A stretch of DNA of 24,185 nucleotides from Reclinomonas americana ATCC 50394 (lineage: Eukaryota; Jakobida; Jakobea; Jakobida). A program made the translations under genes and the position numbers. The DNA lies in contig PS015272.1 in NCBI GenBank assembly GCA_048213135.1, positions 10,514 to 34,698 of the forward strand, in the 5' to 3' direction. Below are positions 8,810 to 20,942 of the stretch, one piece after another (position 1 is the first letter of the stretch; every line of letters begins with the position of its first letter). Below the pieces are notes generated by a model, which was given only the letters and a program-made list of their open reading frames with translations, was not told the DNA's origin and did not search any database.

Positions 8810-11800
8810 CTGCGAGGCGTCGGACATGAGTAAGAATTCTTGTGGTAAGTCACGCAGAATCGGCAGACTAAAAAACCTGGGCGACGACGTGCTGGAACAA
8901 GGTCCAGCCGATGATCTCGAACACGAGCAATGCCAGCACGCCACTTGCTCGGCCGTCGCAGGCAATACAGCTGTGTGCGCAAATAGAGGAGATGAGAGAG
9001 AGAGAGAGGCAAAGCGGGACGCAGGAGGTGAAGGAGGAAGAGGAATAGGCGATTGTAATGAAGGAGATGCAGAGGAGGAAGGAGAATGATGATGAAAGAG
9101 ACGTACAGGACGGAGAAAGAAAGAGAAGAACAGGCTGGAAGAGAAGGAGGCAAAGGAGGAGAAAAAGGGCAAAGACAATGAAGAACATGCAGGAGGTGAA
9201 GACAAGGAAGAGGGGGAGGACGACAGCGATGAAGAAAAAGAGCTCGAAGAGAAGGAAGAAAAGAACAGGCTGGAAGAAAAGGAAGTGAAAGAGGAGGGAA
9301 AAGGGCGAAGATAATGAAGAACATGCAGGAGGTGAAGACAAGGAGAAGGAGGACCGAGAATGATGACGTACAAGATGGGCGAAGAAGAAAAGAATAGGCT
9401 GGAAGAGAAGGAGGTGATAGAGAAGGAAAAAGGGCGAAGATAATGAAGAACATGCAGTAGTTAAAGACCCGGAGGAGGAGCAGGAGGACGGCAATGATGA
9501 AAAGAAAAAAAGCTGGAAGAGAAGGAAGAGAGAGGAGGATGCTGGAATATCAGAGATAAGTTGTATTCATAAAGGTGCGAGGCAAAGGAACACGATCAAC
9601 AGCCTGAACTCATCCATGAACGCTCTCGACATGAATAAAAAGGAAGGAAGAAGTATGCAACAGTGGATACTGTAACGAGAGAAGGAGCGCAAAGAACAAA
9701 CGGAGAAGCAAAGATGAAACAAGTGGACAGAAACAGATTCAAACAGTCCGTTCCGCGTTCGCCTCCTCCTACCTCACTCCCCGCTCCTTCTCCCTCCCTC
9801 CCTCTCGCCTTCCCCTCATTCCTTCCCATTCTCCCTCACCTCTCGCCCCACTGCGAATACCCAGGGAGACACTGGCCACACATTGGCGACGCCGGATCTC
9901 GGTTGGAGCCCGGTGTGCACAACTGGGAGGAGCGCGACGGCAGAATGCCCAACGTGGAGAACGAGCGTGTGGAGAATAACGACGTAGCGTTGCCGATATT
10001 CACCTATAAGTGCGCGCAATTGAGGGATCGACGCACACTCTCACCGCTTCAACAGTTGCACACACCGGTGCCGCCTGGCAGTAATCGTACGGGCAAAGCA
10101 CGGGAATAATGTCACCAGAGACAGACACTGCCGGCCAGTAGTTGCTGGCCACGAGGACGTCGTCGCCACCGTTGCAGACCAAGTGGTTCGGACATTGCAG
10201 ACAGGCTCCAGAGGACGGCAGCACCGAGTACTCGTCCACAGCGCACACACTACGGGAGAGACATGAGCAATCAATGAACGAATCACATGGAAACACGAGC
10301 GACTCGCCGACAGTCGGAGGTCGGAGTGAGCATGCCGGAGCCGGGCGGACACGGGGAACGCGGCAGTGTGACAATCGACGACTGGGAGGGGATGGATCGC
10401 GAACTGCATATACGAGTGCACGATGAGAGGAGCGAGGAGCTGCATCGCCATCCAAAATATAGAGAGTCACCTGGCCACAATATCCAGAGACGCGTACTGT
10501 CCGGTGGGGATCACCACCGTGCCCACGATCTCGCCGTGCGAACTGGTGAACAACTGCGCTGACTCGGTGCAATTGGAGCAACGCAAGTCAATCTCGCTCG
10601 GAAACAGTGCAAATGTGTTGATCGGTTGGCCGAACAGGTCCAGAACCTGCAATAGCGATGCAGGCTGTCAGCATGCTGACAATCATGAAAAAATATGTGG
10701 AGGTCACGCGCACCGTGGTGTGCACTTCGGCCTGCTGTCCGGGGTACACTGCCAGCAGCTCAACCGTTGTATTCGTGGCGTCAAACAGGCGCGGCGGACG
10801 GAGCTGATACGGCACCGTGGCAACGTAGGGCCCGTAAGAGGCTGCCGACGGCATGAAGCATGCGCTCCATTGTGTCGGTGTGCCAGTGATGCATCGATAG
10901 TCAGCGGTGACCATGATTTCAGGCATGAGCATGCACGCCGTTTGTGCCGCTGCCAGTTGCGGTAACGACATGTCGAGGAAAACGGCACCTGCAATGCACG
11001 CACACGGAAAGAGAGAGATAGGGATGAGGCGACGACAAAGATACTCAGAATAAAAAAACACGGTGATGAACCTCCGCCACCGGCGCCAATGAGACTGCCT
11101 TGTGGCACATTTGCCAAGTTCGTGGCAGTGTTGGCGTGAAACATCACACCATCCATATGCGAGGCTAAGCAAAGCGATGCGCCATCCGAGGAAGGTGAAG
11201 CGATCAAGAACATTGCACTAAAGGAGGGGGGAGGGAAACCGTGAGAAAAGAGTTACATAATCTCGTTCACATTGAGATGTTCTCACTCTGTGCGTGTGCC
11301 ACACACAAGTGGATAAGAAAAGCAGCTCGGACGCATGAAGACGCTTTGGTTAATGCGCGACGCAAGGTGGGGAGGCATTAGAACGAAGAAACCAGAAGAA
11401 GCAGCTCATTCTCATAAAAATGCTCGAATTCTCTCAACACATGCGCGTCGAAAAGAAGGGAGAGAAATGCACGTGCGAACAAGTGACAAGTATGCGAGAG
11501 ATACTCTCATGAGCAATTTCGAACTCTTGCACGCAAGTGCGACAAGCCCAGACGACGAAACTGTGCCCCTGACACACACATTTCTCTCTCTCTCTCTCTC
11601 CTCTCTCCTTCTCCTCCCCTTCCCCCCCCCCCCCCCCCTCCGTCTGCCCTCTCTCTGTCTCCGGTACGCAACCCGCCACGAAGTGCCGCATTGCCGTCGA
11701 AAGTGGAGGACTGGATGTTGAGCGACGCCAGCGGGGAGGTCAGGTACGCTCGCAGACCACCACCATCGCCACCCAACGCCACATTGCCAATGACCTGCAC

Positions 11801-14800
11801 GTTTGACAGGCTGCACTCGGAGCCGAGTGCGCAGTCGAAACAGCCGACATCGCCTGCCGACGAGTGCCCCGTGAACCAGCCACTGTGCAGCAGACACACA
11901 CGCAGTCATCAGCGGATACCGACACTAAAAAATGGGTGTTTCCTTCTCCACCAGACAAACCCTTGCACAACAAGCGAACTCTGCTCCTGGAAGGTGACGC
12001 ACGCGGCGGAGCCGGCGGTCCCTCGCGTAAAATTGCTCTGAAACATGGACACCACAGACTGGCCTTGCGCGTAGATTCCCGCCGCGGCGCCGGTGGCCGT
12101 GTTGTCGGCAAAGAGCGAGGAGATGACATAGACAACGCCTCCATCGTACGCCGTCATCACGGCTCCAGTGAAGGCCGTGTTGTACTGACACACCGTGCGG
12201 TTGAGCAGCAAGACGGAGGTGTCTTGCAACACAACGACTGCATGTGACGTCGACAGTGAGGCGCGTCAGATCGTGGAAACAAGCTGTTCGTCACGCACCA
12301 CCACCCGAGGCAGCCTTGTTGTGCGTCATGGTCACATTCTTGAAGACAAAGTAGCTGTTCTCGCGCGATAGTGCCACGCCACCGTTGCGGCCGGCAGTGG
12401 AATTCGTGATCGTCGAATCAATCACCTCCACACCCGATTCGCCGAGACCATACAGCGTGCCACCTGCACCGCGGAAACAACAGCGGGAATTGCATGAGAT
12501 CTGCGATATATGACACGGAGAACACAAGAACATAGACGCAAGAGCTGACCATGCATGGTGGCGCTCTGTGACAACATGAACGAGTCGGTTATAGTGATGA
12601 TGCTCTGACCCGAAACGCCCAAACAGCCACCAAGGAGACTCGTGCTGCGTACGAGAATCAGAATGCCAGCAACAGTATCTTTCTCATGCAGGAAGCGCGT
12701 CGCAACTTATTGTAAAACTGGCACAGCGTAAAGAGTCCTCGGCACTGTCCGGAAATGTACACGGCACCACCGGCGCTCGCGCAGCTGTTGCTGGAAAACG
12801 ATGCCTTCACAATCCTCGCAAGCTGACCCTCGGCGTAAAGGGCGCTGCATGTCAAAAGAGAGAATAAAGTGGCAACCCTGCTTGTGACAAAACATGGAGA
12901 TGGAGGAAGAAGTGCATCACAAACAAACCCTCCAAATGTGGTCGCAGAGTTGCTGACAAAGTTCGAGTATACGACCTCGACGCTGCTGCCTCCCGATGTC
13001 ATGGCCTGTGGCACGGGCACGGGTGAGCATGCAATCAGAGGGGTTCGAACAACGAAACACAGTAGTTATGCACAATACAGCCCCCAAATGCAAATGAATG
13101 ATTCTTGGTGCAGTTGGTGTACGCAAGGGCCACCGTGCCAGAGCTCTCTGCAGCGGCCACGGCAACAAGGAGACAATGAACGAGACGTTTCAAAATGAAA
13201 AAGAGGAACAACAACTGACCGATGGCACCGCCGCTCGAAGCCGTGGCGGAATTCTTCGACAAAGCAATAAACAATTGTCAACGATCAACGCGCAAAATAG
13301 CTTCTCTCTCTCTCTCTGGAACAGACACCAACCAATGATAGTGTGGAATACGAAATGGAGGCACCGCTCGAGTCGGAGAGCCAAAACGCGCCACCCTCGG
13401 TGGCGAGGTTGCTTGTCTGCAGCAGCAGTTCATCAAGATTCTTGAAAAATAGCACCGCAAGACAAAATCGCGACTCGGGTTGTGATGCGCAACAAAGGTG
13501 CTGGATGCCACGGATACTTGCAAGACGTCTGCAAGCACAGAGCCGTGAGTGACAAAAGCCAATGCAAAGACTCTGTCAGCAACACACCAAAGTAAGCGGC
13601 GCCGCCTTTCGCAAATGTAACACCGTCGCCAGTCGCTGCGCTCGCATTCTCCTCAAACGTGCTGTTGACCATTGTCACGGCGGAGCTTGGAGCCGATTCG
13701 AAAGACGAGATGACACCTGCACGCACGCACGAGATGAGTGGTCGACAAAGAACAAGTGACAATCAATGACACGAACCGCCGACAAGAATACCACCGCCAC
13801 CAATGCGAACCAAGTTGGGCAGAATCGGCTGCAGCGGGGTCAGCAGCTGGAAGGTGACGCCGTTGCCGTAAAATGTCGAGTTGTTCACCAGGGCAAAGAG
13901 AGACGGGCTGCTCGAGGTGGTGATGACGGTATAGATGGCACCTGCACGGAGATGACGATAAGAGTGAGAGACCGTCAGCAGTCAGTAGCAGCACATGATT
14001 CTTGCAACTGACCGCCACCAGCCAGCAACTCCGTCAACTGCGCGGTCAGCAAACCTGTCGGCGCCACGGCTGAAGTTGAAAAAGAAGGAAAAGATAGATA
14101 TTAGCAACCATTCCCAGCACGAGTGCACAATTCAAGAACGCAACTGTTGCAGGCGACAATGTTCATGAGGAACCGTGACTGATCCAGAGTCAGGGTGATG
14201 GATGAGGAGTTTTGCGACTGTGTCACGGCTAGGGGAGGGAGGTCAGACATGCATTTTGCGAGACGATGATTCACTGCACGAACCATAGAGAGCACCACCG
14301 CCAAAGTAGATCTCGTCGGCCGCAGAAGGAAGACCACCAACCACATTGCCGGACAGTGTCGAGTTGAACAGTGACTGTCAACACGACGTGTGAAACGCTT
14401 GGCGGACGGAGCGGGACGACAAACACGTCCACGTACCACTGAAATGACGCCGTCATTGATAAGCTCACGAGCAAAGACAAAGATTGCACCACCGCCGAGA
14501 AACACGGACGAGGCGATCTCTTGCCCGCTGGCGCTATTGTTGTCGATTGTGCAGCGGGTAGTATTGACAGCACTTGTCGCCACTCCGCCGATCGAGTCGG
14601 TGGACGAGAGCACGTACATCGCGCCGCCGCCCTCGAACGCAGCGGAACCGGTGGGCAACGTGGTGCCCACGAGCGTGGCCGTGTTGAGACTCAGAATCGT
14701 GTCGGCCATGGTGGCGGTCGAAACCGCCGTGTTTACTGTGTGACACGCACAAGAGACGGAGCAATGAGTCACGGACACGCCACAGTACACAACACGACAG

Positions 14801-15528
14801 CAAGGCGCGCACTTGCAAAAGAGTTCACGTAGAGACATCCACCGCCATTGGCGGCAGTCACTTGCCCACTATTGGTCGTCAGCTGAACGGAATTGACCAG
14901 GCACTCCACATTGTTGAAGTTGACCGATGAGGTCGCGGTGGTCACACTGAACGAGTTCACATAGAGTGCACCACCGCCAACGCTGCACGCACGCATGCAC
15001 CACGCCTCAGGTCATGTACAGAGAATACGGACAGCTATAACAAAAAGGCACGCAACGACAGCGTGCCGCCAGTGCTCGCAATAACAGCAAAGAAATTGTC
15101 GTAGAAAATAACCGAAGTGACGTTGACCGTGGTGAAAGCGTGTGAATTCGAGCCTATTGTCGTCAGCGGAGAGCTGCAGACGGGCGTGATGAAATCAGCT
15201 GTGCGAAAGGCACCACGTACATCATAATACGCGGATCGCAACTTGGAAAAAATGTACACGGCACCGCCGGAGGCTTGCTGACCGGCGGTGGTGCAGTTGT
15301 TGACAAACACACTATTCGCCACGAATCTGCTGTATGCCAGCATGACGTTGGTGTCCATTGAGCGGCCGAGTGCTGTGACGTAGATGGCGGAGCCTCCGCT
15401 CGCCATTCCGAGGTCGCCAACAGCGGCGTTATTGATGGAGACAGAGTTGGCGCCAAAGGTTGAGTTGTACACGGATAGGTTAATGGAGCCGGGACCCTGG
15501 ATGTCACGGAGGGAATACAGAAGGTTGA

Positions 15529-15570
<42 letters not shown>

Positions 15571-18500
15571 GGTCGCAGGAACAAACAAATGCAAGGACAA
15601 GTATGCAATGAGGGCGAATCGTCAGACAAGAACACCGATTTGGTCAGTTCGTACCTGCAGCGACACCGAGGAGAACAACATGCCGCCACCACCGCATGTG
15701 GTTGAACCGAAAAAACCACGAGATCCCACAGAGTTCAACAACACAGACTGCCCCGTCACGAGAACATTGTTCAAGGTGGCCTGCATCAGCCCCTTGCCAT
15801 CATACGAGTCCACCAGGACTGGAGATAAAAATGCACATGAGGGTGGTTACACAGCAACGGATGCCCACACGATACACGCAACATGAGCCGGCCGCTCCGC
15901 CGACGATAACATCGCCTTCGGGTGAGTTGCTGTATGAGCCGTCGAATGCATTGTTCGTAAACGTGCAGTTGGTAAGCGCCACATTGACCGACGCTTGGGC
16001 ACTATTGTAGATGGTGACGTTGAAGGCGCTCGCCACATCCGCGAATGCTTTCGACGAGAGGAGGGCAAGCTTTAGTCAAGAAAGAGAGAGAGAGGAGACA
16101 GGGGGGAGATAGGGAGGAGAGAGGGAGGAGAGAGGACGGAGAGGGGGAGGAGAGAGGGACGAGAGAGAAAGGGAGAAGGAGAGCGAGAACGAGAGAGAGA
16201 GGGAGGAAAGAGAGACGAGAGAGAGAGAGAGGGAGGGGGGAGAGTAGTGAGGCGGAGGAGAAAGAAAGAAAAAGGAGACGGAGAAAGAGATAAATCAAAG
16301 AGTGAGAGAGGGAGGAGAGAGGGATAAAAGAGTGCAACGGGGGCAGAATTGCATAGAGGTGCATGGCGTAACACAGAGGAATGCATGCCTCCGCCTTACC
16401 GATAACTGCGCCCTATAACATACACGCAGGTTGAGTTAGCACGGAGATGCAGCGCACGCGTGTTAACTACCCAGGCGCAACTCCCTGCAGCGACACAGCG
16501 TCGAGTGAGCAACAAGGTGGGCACGCAGATGAAGCAAAGGAAAAATAATTCGCAACATTGAGATTCGCGCCGCCTCCAGTGTTGTACAACGTTTTCACCT
16601 GTACCCGCCATGTAATTATTATGAGGGCTCCATCAGAGAGCGCAAACACTGGCGATGCGCACCAGATTGGAAGAAAACACAGTCGTCTGAATCGTCAATT
16701 GCAAGTAGGCCGATGCATACGCCGCCAACGACCACGCTGCATGCATGAGAGAGACACATAGTGAGCACACTCAAGTATTTGCCGACTCGTCGGCGCCCTC
16801 ACCTTGAATGGCGGCTCCACCGTTGAGATTGGCACTCACAAGCGTATAGGCCGAGTTGGCGATCACTGTGTTGGCAGAAAATGTGGAATTGTACACAGAG
16901 AGCGTGACATTCGAGCTCTGCTGGTAGCCGGTGCATCGGCACATGATGGCGCCACCTGTCGCATAGAGTGCAGATCAATGAATAGTGATATGCAGGACAA
17001 GGGGTGACAATGAACCGCACCACCAATATCGTTGCCACCGTGCGATGTGGAGTTGTTGGCGACGACCGAATTCGCGGCCCACAACGTGCCACGGACCGAC
17101 AACGTGCCGGAACATGAACCCATAGATGATGAGCCGCCGATCATCAGTCCACCTACACCGCCCGCAAAAGTGTGAAATTGAAGCTTGAGAGATGCATGAC
17201 GATCTAGAAAAAAAACAGACCGCCTCCGACAGCGACCGTTGCCACTTGCGCGGTGGAATTGTTGCCAGTGACCGTGTTGTTGTAGAACTGACAGGGGCAC
17301 AGCTGAGGACACGAAACGCAAATGCATTCACACAGCCGTGCAATAGGGCAGACGCACCACAGAGTCTTCGACTGAAACATCGAACGAAGATCCCAAAGCT
17401 GGCGCCGTGAAAGTGGAGTTGTTTTCTTCCGCGGCGTACAGGAACACAGCACCGCCTGCGGAGAATGGGAAGAGAGTGAGGAAGAAAGATAGAAGAGACG
17501 AAATGCGAGACAGCATGAACAAAGAAGAGGGCAGAGTGGGGCACGGAAAGTGAGTAAGTATTCAGTGGAGAGAGAGAGAGAGAGACAGAGACAGAGAGAG
17601 AGACGACAACGAGAGAGAGAGAGAGTGACACACACAGAGAGCCAGACAGAGAGAGAGAGAGAGAGAAATAGAGAGGAGGGGAGAGACGCGCACAAGACGG
17701 ACAACGAGAGAGAGAGAGAGAAAGAGATATGTCAGACACTTATTGCTCCGAAAGACAAAGAGAAAACATCGGCGCGTGTGTCAGTTGTGCGCGCTTCTTG
17801 ACTCCACCTCCGTTGCTCACGACGATCAACAACGCATCTGCGACCGAGATCACAACATAGTGAGTGACGAGCCAGCAGGCATGATTGCGATCTCGGAGGT
17901 GGAGAACAAAGCAAGGCACGCCTCCTGAGCGACTCACCGTGATTATTAGCTGTCACCGAATTGCTGGAAAACATGGCACCACGAACTGTATCACAACGCT
18001 ATGTCATCAACCAGGAGGTGGCGGAAATACGACAGTGACGGCACTTACTTTGTGCACTGACAGTGGCTCCAAGACCGGGGGTTTTGGCGTACAAATAAAT
18101 GGCACCTGCCGATGCATACAGTGAGGACACTTGTGAGTGACCGATTCGTGTGTGAATCACACGCACCTCCACCGGTCTCATCTTCCTTGACGGTCGCCGG
18201 TCCCACCACAACGGAATTCTGCAACGGTGTGTGCGCGACCAGTCAACGACGACTGCCATCGCACAACACAAAGATGCACATCATACGACTCCAACGCAAC
18301 ACCGGTGAATGTGGAGTTGACGATCGATGCAGTGCACACCGAACCTACAGCAGCAGACAGGCTCACCAAGTGCACCACGGCACCGCCACTCGCCGAAGGC
18401 GCCAGGAACTGCGCATGAATGTAGCCAGTGAGAGGAGAAGTGACGATCGAAATACCGCACAACTGGTAGACGGGACACACTTGGGTTATTGAGCTCTGCT

Positions 18501-20864
18501 GCGACGGCACGCTTATCGAGTTGTCGTTGCCTGTGACGCGCAGCATGTCGATGTTGATTGTCGGCACAGCGGCGGTGTAGGCAAAGGCCATCACGGCACC
18601 GCCGACCCAGTTGCCGTCGGTGGACCCGCAGTTGGTGAACACGTTTGTATTGTTGTACAGATGGACGTCGGTGAGAGAGATGGTCGTGTTGGAGGTGCCG
18701 CTGCCGAGAGATCTGCGGGGAGGGAGAGAGGAGATTTAGCAGCTGTGTAGAGGCGAGACAGAAACTGAAATGTCCCAGTTAGTTGCGCCACGCAACTGCA
18801 CACACAGTGCCGCGCCACCGCCAATGAGCGTGCCACTCGCCACCGGAATGATGATATCGCCACCAATCGAAAAATTGTCGCTGAAGGTGCTGTTGCTGGC
18901 CGACACGGCCAACTGCAAGGAATTCACAACAGAAAGGGCGGTCACCATAACACCAGCTGTCATCAATACAAAAAACACGGAATGAGACGAAGCAGCGACG
19001 AGGGAGAGGGCGATTCCACCTCGGATCAACACGTACCGCCGCAAACAGCGCCAACGGGGTCTGCCACCTCGATTCCGAGCACCTTAATATTGTTACCGCT
19101 GACAAGCGAATTGACAATGTCGACGGCAAATAACGAACTCGTCCCCACGCTGGACACGAAGACCAGCACAGCACCGCCGCCCAGAATCAGGTTGCCTTCG
19201 GCAACCACGGCATCCACGGTCAACAGCTGGTTCATAAGCTGACATTGCACAATACTGATCTGCGCAACACCGTTGTTGGGTGCACTGCCGGTGGCAAAGG
19301 CGAGGCCGGAGCCACCGTAGACCACCGAATACTGACTCGCTAGCGAGGCAACGAAGCCACCGAGCCGGCAACTATTTCCCGACATCACAGTCCGCACTAG
19401 AGTGACATTGGCCGTGGTGGCGGCGGTGGGTTGTACAACGAACACGGCACCGCCTCCTGCCGTCATGACAGCGACCACTGGTAGGGCCTGTGTCGCCGAT
19501 CCAACTACTACGGCTGTGTTGTTGTACCAGATGCAGTCGGTGCACAAAAAGTTGGTGACGGTGGCATACAGGGCGCCACCGCCCACCGCCACCAGGATGC
19601 CGGTGACGTTTGGGGCGTACACCTCCAGGTAGTTGTTGGAGAGCGTGACGTTTTGCATCACCAACGTGCCGGCCTCCACGGCCACCGCGCCGCCAACAAA
19701 CACACCGGCCACGTGCTTCATGTACGCGCGATCAAACAGCGAATCCGTAATCGTAGTCACTCCTGTGGTGTTCAATTGGATGGAGAGAGCGCGCGTTTCC
19801 ATCCTCATGCCGGAGAACGTACACCTCGACACTGTGGCCGCCGACTCTGCAATCACAAACATGGACGCCTGGCCAACGGCGGAGAGACCGGAAATCGTGC
19901 CCACGTGCTGGCTAGACACCACCATGCTGGTCGGCGTCTCAGAGTGCAGCACCGCCACGTTGGCGGGGTCGTACGCCTGTAGCGTCGCCGACTGCACGCC
20001 AATCACCGTGAGAGAGGCCGTGGGGAAACCCGTCACGTTGTAGAGGCCGCCGAGGAGAAACACCGTCACCACGTCGCTGGTCTCCGGGCAGGTGGCAATC
20101 GCTCCCCGGATGGAGCACGGCGTCGCCGGCGACGTGCATGCGGTGGTGGTGGTGGAGGTCGGGGAGGCGTAGGAGGTGCATGTGAGGGCGTCGGTGAACG
20201 AGATGAGCGCTGTAAGAGAGAGGGAGGGGGTGAGTCGGAAGGGGGAGGACGGGAGAGAAAGGAGGGAGAAGGGGGAAGACGAAGGGGGAAGAAGGGCGGA
20301 AAGGGGAAAGGGAAGACGGAAGAGGAAGACGGAAGGGGGAAGACAAAGGGGGAAGACAAAGGGGGAAGACGAAGGGGGAAGACGAAGGGGGAGACGAAGG
20401 GGGAAGACCAAAGGGGAAGACGGGAGAGGGGAAGACTGAAAGGGGAAGACGGAAGGGGAAGACNNNNNNNNNNNNNNNNNNNNNNNNNNNNNNNNNNNNN
20501 NNNNNNNNNNNNNNNNNNNNNNNNNNNNNNNNNNNNNNNNNNNNNNNNNNNNNNNNNNNNNNNNNNNNNNNNNNNNNNNNNNNNNNNNNNNNNNNNNNNN
20601 NNNNNNNNNNNNNNNNNNNNNNNNNNNNNNNNNNNNNNNNNNNNNNNNNNNNNNNNNNNNNNNNNNNNNNNNNNNNNNNNNNNNNNNNNNNNNNNNNNNN
20701 NNNNNNNNNNNNNNNNNNNNNNNNNNNNNNNNNNNNNNNNNNNNNNNNNNNNNNNNNNNNNNNNNNNNNNNNNNNNNNNNNNNNNNNNNNNNNNNNNNNN
20801 NNNNNNNNNNNNNNNNNNNNNNNNNNNNNNNNNNNNNNNNNNNNNNNNNNNNNNACACACTACT

Positions 20865-20942
<78 letters not shown>

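Larger units (their letters stand above)
15057..18956 (-). other. Exons 3-18: beta-helix repeats, first intron-dense block
   Basis: Exons: 18956-18797, 18712-18301, 18218-18167, 18105-18049, 17985-17938, 17837-17808, 17455-17358, 17302-17221, 17152-17021, 16955-16803, 16736-16663, 16598-16482, 16412-16400, 16047-15883, 15818-15655, 15496-15057. The frame holds through every junction. Rungs read across introns as NSTFTG/NSVVV, GGG/AIYLYA, MFSSNSVTANN, NG/GGAVFLY, CQFYNNTVTGNN, GG/GLMIGG, YNSTFSANTV, NGGAAIQ, TVFSSNL, LQG/GAVIAF, CTFTNN, YNSTFGANSV and ASGGAVYIF. Many N-x-S/T sites suggest N-glycosylation. Exon 15 is only 13 bases and exon 8 only 30. Introns after exons 8 and 15 (both 352 bases) and 17 (158 bases) carry simple repeats. 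Confidence 0.83.

Noticed and set aside
8284-9494. Long minus-strand open frames rich in Leu, Phe and Ser
   Set aside because: They run through a purine/pyrimidine minisatellite with no stops by composition and cross real splice sites; only small parts overlap exons 42-46, in the correct frame for some.
15160-15225. Possible extra intron (gtacgtggtg...ctgcag) inside exon 18
   Set aside because: Removing it would shift the frame (phase mismatch at the acceptor), while the continuous frame stays open and keeps repeat-like sequence.
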